Positions 34,621-47,705 of a stretch of DNA of 64,000 bases are shown piece by piece. Under the pieces are notes generated by a model. It searched no databases, had not been told where the DNA came from, and saw only the letters and a list, made by a program, of their open reading frames with translations. The position numbers were made by a program, and so were the translations under genes. The first letter of the stretch is position 1; each line of letters opens with the position of its first letter. This DNA is from Panorpa germanica (lineage: Eukaryota > Arthropoda > Insecta > Mecoptera > Panorpidae): positions 14,384,001 through 14,448,000 of the forward strand of contig OY783219.1 of NCBI GenBank assembly GCA_963678705.1, written 5' to 3'.

Positions 34621-34802
34621 CAGAGGTGAGCACAAATACTTTCGGAAAGTATTCAAATACAATTTAGACTCTATAAAAAGACAAGTGCCGGACGCAGGGG
34701 GCCTTTAGTGCTCCGAACGCTTGAGACATTGCCAAAACTCGTCTGGAAGCCTGGTCTATTTTGCATTTAAATACTTTTGAAAAGTATTTGTGCACATCTC
34801 TA
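34621..34802. mobile_element. hAT-type MITE
   Basis: It starts CAGAGGTGAGCACAAATACT and ends AGTATTTGTGCACATCTCT, typical hAT-like termini (CAGAGGTGNGCA). The element is about 182 bp. The flanks are TA-rich, so the expected 8-bp duplication is ambiguous. Related termini occur in the element at 54018-54599. Confidence 0.8.
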
Positions 34803-37800
34803 TATATACATATATGTACAGGGTGTCCTGTCGCCAACTACCATTTATTTACGTGCATGTTAAACACGTAATTTTATCGATAAAAATACCCACATGTGGG
34901 GAGGGTCCATTACCTCTCCTGTTGGAATGGCCACCATTTTAAATTTAGTTTTAGATGACTGCCAAAAAATATCGGCTTCTCGGAATGTAAAGGTGAAAAT
35001 TATACCACCTATCAAGTAATGAAAACATTTTGTAAACTTACAAATTAAAAAGATCATAAAGAAAATGATTTTTGCAAATTTTACTCTAAAATTTCTCTGT
35101 TTTTTTGTTTTCCTTACATACCTCAAAAAATGTCACAATTGATGTCCATTATTTTTACAATGTATGTATTGGCATACGGACATATTAATATAATATATAT
35201 TTTAATTGAGTGCATCAACTTTCAATAGTTATTTGCACTTTAAACAATATGTACGTTTTACCAACATTTTACATTACATATTTTATAATTATTTAACAAC
35301 TATCCTATAATATAATTTCGCTTTTCCATTTTATTTTAGAATAACTATAGCTTCTTCAATAACTTCATTTTTCATCTTTTAACAACAACAACAAGAACAA
35401 CAACTGCACTAGATCTGTACTTTATTGTTGTGTGTTATTTTCCATATGTCGTCCAATTGTTTACTGAAGTCTTCGAGTGCATAACTTTTTATTATATTTA
35501 TTTAATTATACCCATTTTTTTTTTGTATAACCAAACCCAGAAAATAGAATTCTAGTCTGGGGATCAAACCCGAAGACACAACAGTCTATCGCCATGCTTC
35601 AATGCTCACGGACATATTATCTACAAAACGAAACCAAAATATTGCTCTGAGTTGCATAATTCGATAGTTATTGTTGTTTGAATATCACACTTACATAATC
35701 CTAAATGCGTTTCTAATTTTTTTAAAATGGACAACATTCACGACAACAAAGAACAACTTGTAATTTAATAATTTTTAATGATACTACGTACACTTATTTC
35801 CTTAATTGAAAAATTGATCAACTCAGAGTGATGATTTTGTCAATGGTGTCGGTTTGTAGATAATATTATCTCTGTATGTCAATGGAAATTTGCTAGGAAA
35901 TCAAACTTGGGTTTATATTTTCATTTTCGCTTTGGCTATGGCTCTCCTATATTAAAAATAAGGTTCTAATTAGGATGGTGGCCTCCCCGTACCTCACCGG
36001 GTATTCAAATATAAATCCAAGTTTAACTACTTTTCTCTTTACTTATACTTTTCACAGGTCTCTTTTTAACGACTTTCTTTGCAATCTGAAAACGTTTTAA
36101 TAATTAAATATTAAAATTATCAAAACGTTTATAACTAACATAGTCAAGTATTATATTAATACATACATTCAATTATAACTTGAAACAAATTTTACTTTTG
36201 TATTTTAAATAAATTATCAGTCATGGATGAAATTTTAAAATTATTTTCTGCTCTTTAAACTATTACATCGTTAAGATGATGTTTGAAAGTTTCCAATTTG
36301 CATCTCAAATGATTATTGAACTTCTTATTTAGAACAAATATTACTGCAATTGATAAAGCATTTATATATTGCAACAATTACTTTATAATCTCCAATTTAA
36401 TTGTATAAAATTTGTTTCATTAAATTATTAGAAGAGGACTTTCTCAATAGCAGAAAGATTTATAATAAATTACAGTTCAAAATTTTGATATTTCAATAAT
36501 AAATACTTTAGACAATAATATAATAATAAGTATGCAAATTTTATTCAATACTTTTTCGATAATATTCTAAATGTATTTATTTCTTGTTGAACTATTATTT
36601 TCATCTCTTTGTTCTAAACAAACGCAGTAATTAATAGTTTCTCATCAGGTTGAGCCATTTTCCATGAGTATATAAATTATACAATATTATAAATTAATAA
36701 CCAGCACTAATATTGATATTAAGAATAATATAAATTACTATTTGAAAAGGCAAAACTCATTTAATTATGTTTACCAAGTAAAATGTTGTATAAATAGCAA
36801 ATATTTTAATAAACATGGAAAACAATTAAACTATTGTATAATCAAAATACTTAAAAAAAAGAAAACCTTTTGAAGAATACTAAACATTAAAAACTGTGTC
36901 ATATTTTATCTTGAAAGAATCCAGTTACTAATACTTTTCCAGCTTTTTCGTTTCCATTTAAACATAAATTACTCTAAATCTTCTCATAAATCTCTGACGT
37001 CTTCGTATCTCCAAGTCTGATTAATGTGATGTAAAAAACGCCATGCCATTCTTGAGTAAAAGACTTCGTGCCCAAATTACTTGATAACAATATGCTGTTG
37101 ATGAAGCAGCGATTAACTTTGATGTAGCCGCGAATATAGTAAATACTCTGATGTACCCTGGAAATATAAGAATACTACTTAGCTAATGTTTTATGTAAAA
37201 AGCATTTAATTTATTATTAGTTCATTAGTTTACCAATTTTATGCCTATGGGCATTTCTCGATATATATTATATCTATTTTTCATTTCGCCTATTTTTCAT
37301 TTTTCAGAGCGTCGCTTTGTACTACACCAAACATTTCAGGGACAAGACCTTAGAACAAAGAAAAAATTATATTATATAGAAAAAACATAACACAAATTCT
37401 TTCGGAAAATTAAATACTTGTTCCACTACTTGATAAAAGAGCTATTGTAATTTCCATAAAAATTCCGTATAAATTAAACTGTGTTAATTAATAAAGACGA
37501 GTCTAGTGAAAAAGAGATAAGAAATATCTCGATAATTTCTACTGGAATGTTTTATGCAAGTAAAACATATCATTTGCATATTTAAAAAAAATAAAAACGC
37601 CACTACATTAAAATTTATTTTAATCAAAAATTAAAAAAACGACCCCTAAAAAGAGTTCACAAACCCATTATAATATTAAAATTGTATTTAGCAAGAGGTC
37701 AAAGTCACCGATACTTAATGAAAACGAAGAGAAGCTTTGGAAACCCTAAATCTATAATAGATAAAATATTATTCAAACTGTGAACTTACTTGAAATGTAA

Positions 37801-38947
37801 TAATCCATCCATAATAGCAATGGTAACAGCGAAATGTTGTAAACAGGCATACACTTTAAAGTCCAATCTGTCAACGCCTCACAGTAGCACCTGGAGTTCG
37901 AGTAGCTGCAAGAGTTCTTGCAACTGCAACAAGAAGGACAATTTCAAATAAGAAATCCGATGGAAAATAAGAAGTTATTTGCATAATTTACTTTAAAATA
38001 TATTAAGGATTGTTTTAAAGATTATTTTACTGCGGAGAAATAATAATGATTGATGAACGAACGTTTATGTATAGCTCATTATACAATCCATTAATGAATA
38101 ATTATAGCGTATAAATGAACAGTATCAAACTCGATATAATATTACAAGAAAACATTATTAGACATAACCCTACCTCTAGTTAAACTTTTGCGATTGAAAC
38201 ATGACAGAAAATATATTTGAACACTTGCACGCTTTACGAATTTGATTTATAAATATCATAATAATCATATTACTTAATTATAGTAATTATTCAGGAAAGT
38301 GGAGCACCTCATTACATTTACATTAAAACATCGCGAGCTAGATAACGCGACCATACGGCCATTGGCGGCCATTATTTTTTACTAACATGACCACAGATTA
38401 ATGGACGCTGAAAATGATGACTACGTAAACCAAAAAGTAGTAAATTCTTTTTATCTGTAAGCTATAATCCAAAATATAATAAATACGTTAAATAATAATA
38501 ACAACTACAATAAATCTATAGTTAAAATCAATCAAAATTCTCAATATATGAGTCCATTCCCACACAACAAAGTAATAGAGTTTCTATTAGAAAAATGTTG
38601 CACTTCCGTTACAGCAACACATTTTTTCAAAATAACACCATAAAAATTTAAAATGTTTTAAATGTTATTCTTTGCTACTGAATTCGAAAATACGACACTC
38701 CGATAGCTAAAATAAAAAAAAAATTCTCAAATTTTCTCTTAGATAAAGTCAGTAAAAAAAAATTGGTTGATCTAAGTAGATAATTTGAACATTTTCTGTA
38801 AAAATATTTCTATAATAAAGAACAAAATGTAATCTTTGAGCTAATTTTTAAAACCAAGAAGTATTTGAAATACAAAGGACCCTATTTGGGTTTATATTTA
38901 GTATACAATATAAGTACAGTTTATTTTCTTAATCATGAAAGTTTATT

Positions 38948-41541
38948 CTATTCGTTTAATATATTATATTGTATATCATTTCGTTGTGGGCACCCGAACC
39001 ATTGATGCATCGATAGTTGAGGATAGCCTGTTGCAACTCGAATGTAATGATTATTAAACTTCCATACAAAAATGCCTTTAAAGAAGTAGGTCAGTCCTAA
39101 AAATATGCTCCCTGATGTTATACACTTAACTATTTAGTTCACACCACAGTTCACACTAGAATATTAGAAGATCTATTATTCTAATGTGAATGACTGTTTT
39201 TAAACGACTGATTATTATTTACCATCCTTCCACGTTACAGCAGTATCTAAATTATCTGGAATTCCTCTCCATCGTGTTATCGGCAAAGGATATTTTTCAT
39301 CCATTTGTTTAGTGCTTTCGTTGAATCGCCATATTTGATCTCCGCTATATAAATAAGTCTTTCCATTTTTCTGCCACACCTGTATTTTCAAAAATTTCTT
39401 GCATTTCACCATACACATATATATTGTTATACCTGCGCGGCATCAATCTTATCCATATTCGAGGAAAGCCCATAATCGGTGATAGGACGTGGGCTGTCGA
39501 TAAAGTCGTATCCATTATAAACCCAATATACATTTCCTGTACAAAGTTAAAATATCCAACAGTTAGTTGTGCTAATAAAACTAAAATTATGCACCAAGGC
39601 TTAAATTTTCAAAGTATATAAACCTGTAAATAATATAATGGCCCCATCAGTTGGGCGCTCATATGCTGCATCAATTTTAACTACCGATTCCGGTAGCTTC
39701 CAAAATAATTCTCGAAACAAAACTGGGTAACCCTCTTCTATAACGCCTTGTTCACGCAGACGCCAGACGTACTAAAAAAATAATATTTTAAAATAACTAG
39801 ACTATAGTTATGTATATTCATACACAAAGATATTAAAAAAAAATTATGTTTTACCTGATCCTTAAAAACAAACAACTCTTGCCTCAAAAAAGCTACAGCA
39901 TCATAGTTACCATAACAGATATCTGCAGGAGTTTGCGGTCTTGGTGGGTCTAGACCATGAGTTTTGTCATGATTCTAAAAAATGATTAGAACAAAATATT
40001 TATTTTTCTTGAAATATTTCAGGGATTTTTAGTTCTAGTCTTACTTTGTGCTCATCAACAGTTTCATCGTCGCCTACGTATGTTACAGTGGTTCGCCGGG
40101 GCACAGATGTTGGATTTTGTCTTTGTGTAGTGGACTTTGCAGTTGTAGTTGTAGTTGTAACAACATCCTCCTCGTGGTTATTTTCATTTCCTTCGGAAGA
40201 TTCGCTGTCTTCAGGTAACCGTCTCTGAACTAAATATACTTTTTATTGTTTGCTATCTCCTACAAAATCTTTCATAACCAATTCAACATGAATTTACGTT
40301 CTAATAATATGAGAACACTTACTGTATAACTCGTACATTGCTAATATATTGTTGTAGTCCAATTGAAACCCGGCTTTGGTGCCTTTGTAATAAGGAAACA
40401 TTACAGACGAAGTTATCGGAGAATGTGCTAGACCCAATGAGTGACCCAATTCATGGACGGCTACGGTGAAGAAATCAACTTCACCATACTCTATACAATA
40501 CAATATAAAATGATTAATTTCATCGTTATGTTTCAATATTGCTTCTCTGAAAAAAGTTTATCAAAATTTATTTATAAATAATAATTGTTAGTACGAGTAA
40601 ACTACCGTAATTTCTTTCGGAATTTGAGCGCCAGTTTTCATCGTTGTCAAAATGAATATCACCTCCATAGTGGCCCATTTCCAAAGGATAATAGGCATAA
40701 TGTAATGATAATAGGCTAAAATGTTGCCTTGTCAAAGGGATATCTACGAAATAAAAATACTTTCATCAAAATGATTGTGACGGTAAGTGTTATTATTTCA
40801 GAAATAATTAATAATATTTATTACGGGTCTCCGTGGTAGGAACTTCCGAATGCAATTATAATATCTGCGTTATTATCATAAACTCTTCGAAAAGAGAGGT
40901 TTCCATATCCTGCCCAAGCATCGAACGCGTTCTTCATGTCTTCTGCAATAGATTCCTCGCCAATATTTGGTGCTCAATTAGCTATACTAAAATTAAACAA
41001 AAGTGAATATATTTGCGAAGTTTACAATATGGAATAATTTGGAAAATAACTCACTAGTATGTTAGCTGTCTTTTATTCCAGCCTTCCGCACCTATTATAA
41101 ACCTTTTCTGTCTGGTTGTTTCCGGGTTACGTATATCGGAAACACCACATCGTGGTGATGCCATCAACTGCAATTTAATTGCAATTTGTTAGAACAGAAG
41201 ACTATCTGTTAGGCATTTCCTTAGAAACAAACCTTTTTGTTTAGGGTACAGGTATTTCATAGTTAGATGGCGTTACAATGGTTTAGTAATATGATTAAAC
41301 TTATTTATAACCCAAACTTATCCTGATAATAATATATCGCATAAATTAATGGAAGAGCATGTTTATAATTTTAGTATAACATACGTACTTCCAATGTAAA
41401 ATTGTCCATGACTCCTGTCTGAGGAATACCTCCAAATTTTTGCACATTTTTTATAGCTTCAATAACTGCTTCTTCCCTGTACAAAGCTTCTGCATTAGAT
41501 GGCCCGTTTTCCAAATATTCAAATTGACGCATGAATTTAAA
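38948..41541 (-). pseudogene. Matrix metalloproteinase (Mmp2-like), 3' complete, catalytic region damaged
   Basis: Secreted zinc endopeptidase acting on extracellular matrix. Exons found: 41389-41541, 41055-41167, 40825-40986, 40606-40743, 40323-40490, 40045-40229, 39855-39974, 39624-39771, 39433-39536, 39223-39379 and 38948-39096. The order is prodomain (EEAVIEAIKNVQKFGGIP), cysteine switch PRCGV, furin-like RQKR, catalytic zinc site HELGHSLGLAH with Met-turn SSVMFP, a Thr-rich hinge, then hemopexin repeats ending WFGCPQ. The signal-peptide exon was not found. Lesions: in-frame TGA 40974-40976 just after the propeptide, and exon 40606-40743, where a 20-bp tandem duplication and a small deletion shift the frame in the PFDGPGNILAHAYYP region. 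The other exons are intact. Confidence 0.9.
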
Positions 41542-43100
41542 CTATTGAAAAATAAAATAAATACATTTAATTATTTATTGTATAAGAAGAATGAATATTT
41601 TAATATCGACTTAAGTGATACTTTTCATAGGTTTTTATCATTTTATATTTGAAGTTAAGAATCGTGTCACCTCGAGGTCATAAATAAACTTATTATTCTT
41701 GTTTTTACTATTTAGAATATATAGAATACTAATAATAGATAGAATACAGCCAAATTATAATGAGCTACTTTGGCATAAATCGGTCACACACACATACCGC
41801 TTTAGGACTTGGAACATTTTGTTTCAAACTTATCGGACCACTGTTAACAATATTTATATATGTTATACTCGTTACAATTGTAAAACAAATACATCTTTTA
41901 AAGATTATCATTTTTACGATTACTTTTTAATAGTATATTTTAGATTTAAATTAAATTGAATTTTTCAAATATTTATCATACAAAAAAAGAACAAACACTT
42001 ATTTTATATTATTTTGTTAGCACTATCTCTTTATGCTTTTAGAGCACAACTGGCGGCTAAATTCTTACGTTTCTCAAAGTAAACTTTGTTAAAAAAAAGT
42101 TTCGGTTTATCCAGAGTAGTGCGAATTTTTTAAATTGCTTCAGAGAAAATCGTACAATGCTTTATTTATATTGAAGACATGTGAGTGTCAGGTACAGTCC
42201 AATGCGCAAATATTATTGAAGAATAATCACAGTTTTCATTAAACTTAGATTTTCCATAATTTTGTTTATGTTCAGATTTATTTAATATGAAAAATACGTA
42301 AAGAATTCATTTTCTAGTTTTAATTATAAATTTTGTATAATTATACAACCTCATATGCATGTTCATTAGTTTATTAGTAAGACATCTCCCAATTCTATGT
42401 TTTGAGATAAAGACGAAAGAAATCTTCAACTTTCAAGCATTATTCAACAAGTTTATTAACATAATCAAACATAATAATTTTGTTTGGTTCATAATGAGAA
42501 TATTTTAACATATATAGCTGCATATTACAGTTCATTTTAAATTTTTCAGAGATTAATATTCTGACTAATAATTGGACAATCGATGTACGAAAAAACTTGA
42601 TAAGCTAATTTCTCTGAAAATTGTGTTGAATAAGCATTATCGTGGATTATTGTGTTCTTTTTTGTATAACACAGTCTAGTAAACTAGGTTGTGTATAAAG
42701 TGTTTTTTCCTTTGTTCCAGGTAACTAATGACAGAACATCCGGCATGACCGTGACGTCATTTGTACGATTCATCAAAAGGTCATAAGATCTCATTTTTTT
42801 ATATTTAATAAAAGAAACTGAAGTAGCTGTTGGAAATTAGTAGAAGATAGTATTGCGAGATGTGTGACTAATAAACTTGATTATTTTTACAGTTTATAAT
42901 CAGTGTTATTAATTATTACTTATGAAGATTATAATTTAAACTTCTATACTAACTATATTAGTACAATAATTTGAAAACTCACCGATATTCTTTTATTCTT
43001 TTGCTGTATACGAGTATATAATCCTCTCCAAAAATTTTTTCAAATCTAAAACATTAGAGTTTTCTTTTCCTTCTTTGTTCTCGCAATTTCATGCCCTTAC
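41542..43100. other. AT-rich stretch upstream of the recognised MMP exons
   Basis: It should contain the signal-peptide exon of the metalloproteinase, but I found no minus-strand Met plus hydrophobic stretch with a good donor. No repeat was recognised. Confidence 0.45.
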
Positions 43101-43306
43101 TTCGCAGCTAGTAATTAAGATGCTATTGCTTTTCACGCAAGCCTCTGCGAGTAGTACTCTTCTCCGCTTCTTAACATCAATAGTTTTGTCATTTACGCCA
43201 TCAGCTGAGAGATCTCCGTCAATCTGACCTGGTGTACATGAGTATACTTTCTTATGATGTCCATTTCCACGATATTGATCAGCACTGAGCTCAAGCCGCC
43301 ATTTAT
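43101..43306 (-). CDS. Unidentified exon-like segment
   Basis: On the minus strand a TTTTTTAG acceptor is followed by a 206-bp open frame and a strong GTAAGG donor. It reads DKWRLELSADQYRGNGHHKK, then later VKKRRRVLLAEACVKSNS. The sequence is less AT-rich than its surroundings, which supports coding. I do not recognise it. It lies between the metalloproteinase and the divergent CFAP251 start, and could be an upstream exon of either the metalloproteinase gene or an unrelated minus-strand gene. Confidence 0.35.
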
Positions 43307-43625
43307 CTAAAAAACAATTATATAATTTAATATTAAAGCAAAAGCTACACTCTAATTACTCCAACTATTTCAATTTTACTAAATCTTATAAATGTTATAC
43401 CATTCAGAGATAATAAAGTTGTGTTATATAGTATATTAGAGTTGACTTGGTATAAATAATATAAAATTGACTTTCTGCAGTCGTCAACAGCAACCAAAAA
43501 ACAAAATGCTGTCGAGTGTATGCTGCGATTAAAGGCTTAGAAATTATATTTTTTACTAAAACTTTTAAATAGTTATTAATATAAATTTTTTGCAGTTAGA
43601 TTATATAATTTAGAAAGAAGAGACT
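43307..43625. promoter_or_regulatory. Cfap251: Probable CFAP251 5' region
   Basis: About 320 bp lie between a minus-strand exon-like segment and the CFAP251 start codon. If that segment is real, the interval may act in both directions. No clear TATA box or RFX-like X-box was made out by eye. Confidence 0.3.
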
Positions 43626-46600
43626 ATGGGTTCAGTAGATACTTTTTCTGAAAGTACAGTTTCGTCCCTCACCTCTTGCGAAAAACGTTATCAAATGTAA
43701 GAAATTTATAATTTATAATTTTAAATGAAATACATAATTAAAAAAAAAACTCTGTCTTGTTCTCTATACTACAGAGAAAGTGATGCTAAAAAAATATCAA
43801 CAACAGAAAAACCAGAGCCAGAACAAGCTTCTACAAGTAAATCTAAAAATGATGAAGATGCACCTAAACTGACACCATTTGTAAGTAGTTTTTAATTAAG
43901 AAATGTAAGTTAATCGTATATTATTCATTTTAATTTAAACAAACATTTGCAGTATTTAGAATGGTCATTTGGGCAAAATACAACCATTCCATTAATTAAC
44001 TTAACTGCTAGAAACGAAAAGAAAATTTTCTATGCAACTGCTCATGCTGGAATGATATATGATTGCGATGAATGCACGATGAAGTCAATGCAAGGGCATG
44101 TATGTTAAATGAAATATACTTTAAAATCAAATAAGAAGGTCATGTTGTCATGTTCGATGCATTAATATGTTAGACAAACGCAATCGTGAGTTGTGTGGCC
44201 GAAGCATCAGGTCGTTGGGTTGTTACAACTGACCGGGGGCCTGACAATACAGTCGTTGTATGGGACACAAAGACCTATGTACCAGTGAGGACTTTATTTA
44301 ATCCGCATCCAGAGTACGGTATGAATGCAATTGGAATAAGCCAGGATGCCAAATATATTGTTTCAGTGGGGGCAGAACAGAAACCAGAAGTCAAAATTTG
44401 GCTGTGGACTTTCGGAAAAGAAGAACCAAACGGTTGGAACACTTAAACCTGGTATTTGCTAATTATAAAAAAGTTTACCAACATATTTTCCAGATGTAAA
44501 AGAAATGGATGAGAAAGGATGGCGACCGAAATCTGTTTGCTTCAGTCCTGACAAAACCGAATTTTTTATGATAACTCAGGACCGTGGAGTTGTTTTTGGC
44601 ACTTGGGTGAATAGTATGCTAGCAAAAAATTATTTTCTATGAATTATAACAATAATTAATATTAATTTATTATTGTTAGGCGGATCAACAATTAACAATT
44701 GTACGTCCCGCACCTTTTTGGAAACCTAAACACGGTCATCTACTTGCATCAACATATGTAGGAGGTAGCAGTTGGGTTGTTTCCGTTACTGCAAACGGAT
44801 GTGCTTTAATATTTGGGAATTCGGTAAAAAAAAGGAAATACTTACATAATATAAAACGTTACTATTCACAAGATACGGAAGATATTATTAATATCAATGT
44901 AAATTTAGGTTCTAGATAGTGATCCCAAAATCACAAATGAAAAATCATGTATTAAAATAATAAAACTACAACCTTGTGCGATTACTTCGATTGTTAATAT
45001 AGATGAGTAAGTCCACATACACACAAATCAAATGAATACGTACAGCACAATCGAATCGAATAATAAATTCTATATTTGCGTTTAGTGTGGTGGTTACTGG
45101 AAACGATCTGGGGCATATTAGATTCTACGATAAATATTTAAAAATAATGTATTGGTGTCAAACTTTTGATCTGGATCCAATAGCATCAATTAGTTTTAAT
45201 TTACATAACAGGAAATACATTGTTAAGGATCCTCTTAAATTTTCAGGTACATTACTTAATACTTCGTTACTATAAAAAGAATAACTCTTTAATAAGTAAA
45301 TATTTTTTCTTATAATAGATGCTTCAACTTGGCTAACTACTTCGCCCAAGTCACCACTATCCCCAATTTCTCAAAACGAAGAGAAATTAATAGATGAGGA
45401 ATCGGAAACGTCTTATGAAGACGATATAGATGATCGTTCAACAGAATATGAACAAATATTCGATATAGCGATTCCTTCCGATGCTACAATTCAACATAAA
45501 AAATTCATTGTTCGAGATTTCATTATCAGTATTTTCATTTGTAATTTGTAACTAGAAGTGATATTCATTTTTAATGTATAATAACATTTAAAATTGTATT
45601 GTTTTAGTGACAAAAACTGGTCGAATTGGATTAATAGACTTTTTAGCCAATAAATGTGAATTTGTACTTTTAAAATGTCAAGCCCATGTAACTGCATTAG
45701 AATTGCACCCCGAAAAGTAAGTAGAGAAATGAAATAGTTAGTAAAAGAAAAATGATAGAAAAAAACCTAAATTTCTAATCAACTCACCCCCTTTTTCTCA
45801 ATAACCAGATCATTTGTGGTGTATGGAAATCTTCTAGGAGAGTTAATGAATGTAGACTTCATAACTCATCGATTAATCGCAAATGTAGAGCTTCCGAGGC
45901 AACTGGTTAAAACTGGAAGTGAATTTGACCTGGGGGCTCAGAATGAAGAAGCAGTTCTTGCAAGAGTGCCTGTATCATACATCAAATATGCACCAATGGG
46001 TTTGTGTGACTTAACATTCTAAAAATAACGAAAATTTGTTATAATTAATTATACACTAACTAAATAAATTAAACCTTTTAAAAAACTAATTTTCATTACT
46101 TTGGAAATCACAGGTATCCACTTAGCATGTGGTCTTCAGAATGGAGGACTTTGGCTAGTGGAACCAACACTGTTAACACCTGTCGGCGAAGATGACGAAC
46201 CGGAACGTCACACATCATTCAAAATAACGGAAATTGCATTCTCATATGATTCTAAATACATGGCAACTGCAGTAAATAAAAATAATTTGTTTTTCAATAT
46301 TTATTATGTAATTATTCATCGTACGTACCTTCTGATTAACTGTTATTTTTCAGGATGAAGGTTACACAGTTTGTTTATATATTTACAACAGTGGCACGGG
46401 CTACAACTTCTCAGGAAAATATAGAACACATTATGGGGAAATAGTAAAAATGTTTTTCGGAGCTTCACGTCCTGACACACCGTATCCCCGAATGTTAACC
46501 GTTGGTCAAGATAGGTAACAACAAAAATTGTTCAATTAGATAATGTCCTTGACTTTTACATACTTTGATGGAATGAGTTATGAGCTTTACAAATGACGTC

Positions 46601-47639
46601 TTCTTATATAGAATGCTTGTTGAATACGCACTTGGAGACCCAGTGGACGTGAAATCCATAGAACGAATAGAACAGAGTGCCATACCAACAGCAGCTGCAT
46701 GGTACACTGGACCAAATGATAATATGATCATTACTGCTGTAGACACCTACAAATATAAATTAATAAATGATAGCACCGGTATGACAATGTCAACAATGTT
46801 AGGACCAACTTTTGGTGGACACATTAAACATATGCTGGTATAGATTAACAACTTAATTCATTTTAAAAATAATATTTAAATTATGTTTTACTATTTAATT
46901 CGCATGACATAGATGCTAAACGATAAAGAGGATGATTCTGCAAAATACATGATATTTGCTACAAATAAACAAATTGGTATACAAATGATACCTGCAGATG
47001 GTAATCCATACAAAAATGTTGGAATGGTTGGTCACCCCACACTGGTAATTTAAAATAACAAATTAATATTACGAAAGTAAAAATTACCTATTACTTGAAC
47101 TTTTTCATTTTACATTTGTTATAGCTGACGCACATGTGTGTTACTCACGATGGTTCATATTTATTTACAATAGGAGAGAATGATAGTAGTGTATTGATGT
47201 GGCAAATAAATACGAGGTAACGAGATACATATCATATTAGTAACCTACCGTTAAAATACATTTCGACATTTGAAACAAACTACCATTTCTACCACGACTA
47301 CCACCTGTTACTTTATAACACATCACAATTTTTTTAAATTATAATATAATAAATAAACAAAGAGAAAATAAATATTAACTTAATTTCAGAGCTGCAGATG
47401 TAATGCATAAATTAGGGGGTGAAAATTTGAAACCATTTTTTTGTCTTCTTGAAGGAGGAGAACAAGGATGGCTTTATAGAGAAATGCAAGATATGTTTTA
47501 CTATACCCAAATATTGTTGCAAGGACAAAATAGTGATGAACCTCGTCAGGTTTCGCATCAGATACCATTATCTGAAATTGCCGATCTTATGAGAGCTGTT
47601 GGTTTCTATCCAACTGATTATGACTTTTATACGTCATAG
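43626..47639 (+). CDS. Cfap251: CFAP251 (WDR66), cilia- and flagella-associated WD40 protein, intact
   Basis: CFAP251 is a calmodulin- and spoke-associated complex protein at the base of axonemal radial spoke 3, needed for sperm motility. Seventeen exons join without a stop into 875 codons: 43626-43696, 43775-43880, 43953-44099, 44174-44432, 44494-44606, 44680-44823, 44909-45006, 45086-45246, 45319-45528, 45608-45716, 45809-45999, 46114-46271, 46354-46514, 46612-46837, 46913-47044, 47125-47216 and 47390-47639. ATG 43626 has an in-frame TAG 15 bases upstream. Family marks: YLEWSFGQNTTIPLINL, RWVVTTDRGPDNTVVVWDTK, WD repeats with an acidic linker in exon 9, and the C-terminal EF-hand-like part (LKPFFCLLEGGEQGWLYREM, LMRAVGFYPTDY). 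The long Glu-rich N-terminus of vertebrate CFAP251 is absent. All splice sites are GT-AG. Confidence 0.95.
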
Positions 47640-47705
47640 CAACCATCTAACATTTTTTATACATATTTAATATTTTATAATTTTATTTTACAAATTTCTA
47701 AATAT

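Larger units (their letters stand above)
33946..35235. mobile_element. Nested inverted-repeat element, about 370-bp arms
   Basis: Arms 33946-34318 and 34866-35235 are inverted copies (shared CATACGGACATATTAATA and GGTATTTTTATCG, for example). The 550-bp spacer contains two further elements (34331-34542 and 34621-34802) and the motif ACAGGGTGTCC at about 34820, a start seen in many insect repeats. An 88-codon frame across the right arm (34860-35126) is matched by a damaged version in the left arm and is probably not a gene. Confidence 0.85.
29746..38555. repeat. Large inverted-repeat block with about 1.47-kb arms
   Basis: Left arm 29746-31216 and right arm 37089-38555 are inverted copies, nearly identical by eye over their whole length with scattered substitutions. 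For example TTAGGGTTTCCAAAGCTTCT at 30558 recurs inverted near 37730. The 5.9-kb centre holds a nested inverted repeat, two MITEs and three tRNA-like repeats, but no transposase. I saw no target duplication at the outer edges. It starts 60 bp after the last Domino exon and ends 390 bp before the MMP stop. It may be a foldback-type element or a segmental inverted duplication. Confidence 0.9.

Noticed and set aside
34860-35126. 88-codon minus-strand frame
   Set aside because: It lies across one arm of an inverted-repeat element, its counterpart in the other arm is broken, and no family was recognised.
38556-39222. Metalloproteinase truncated by the inverted-repeat block
   Set aside because: A final hemopexin exon (38948-39096) was found with correct phase, ending WFGCPQ and a stop, so the 3' end is complete.
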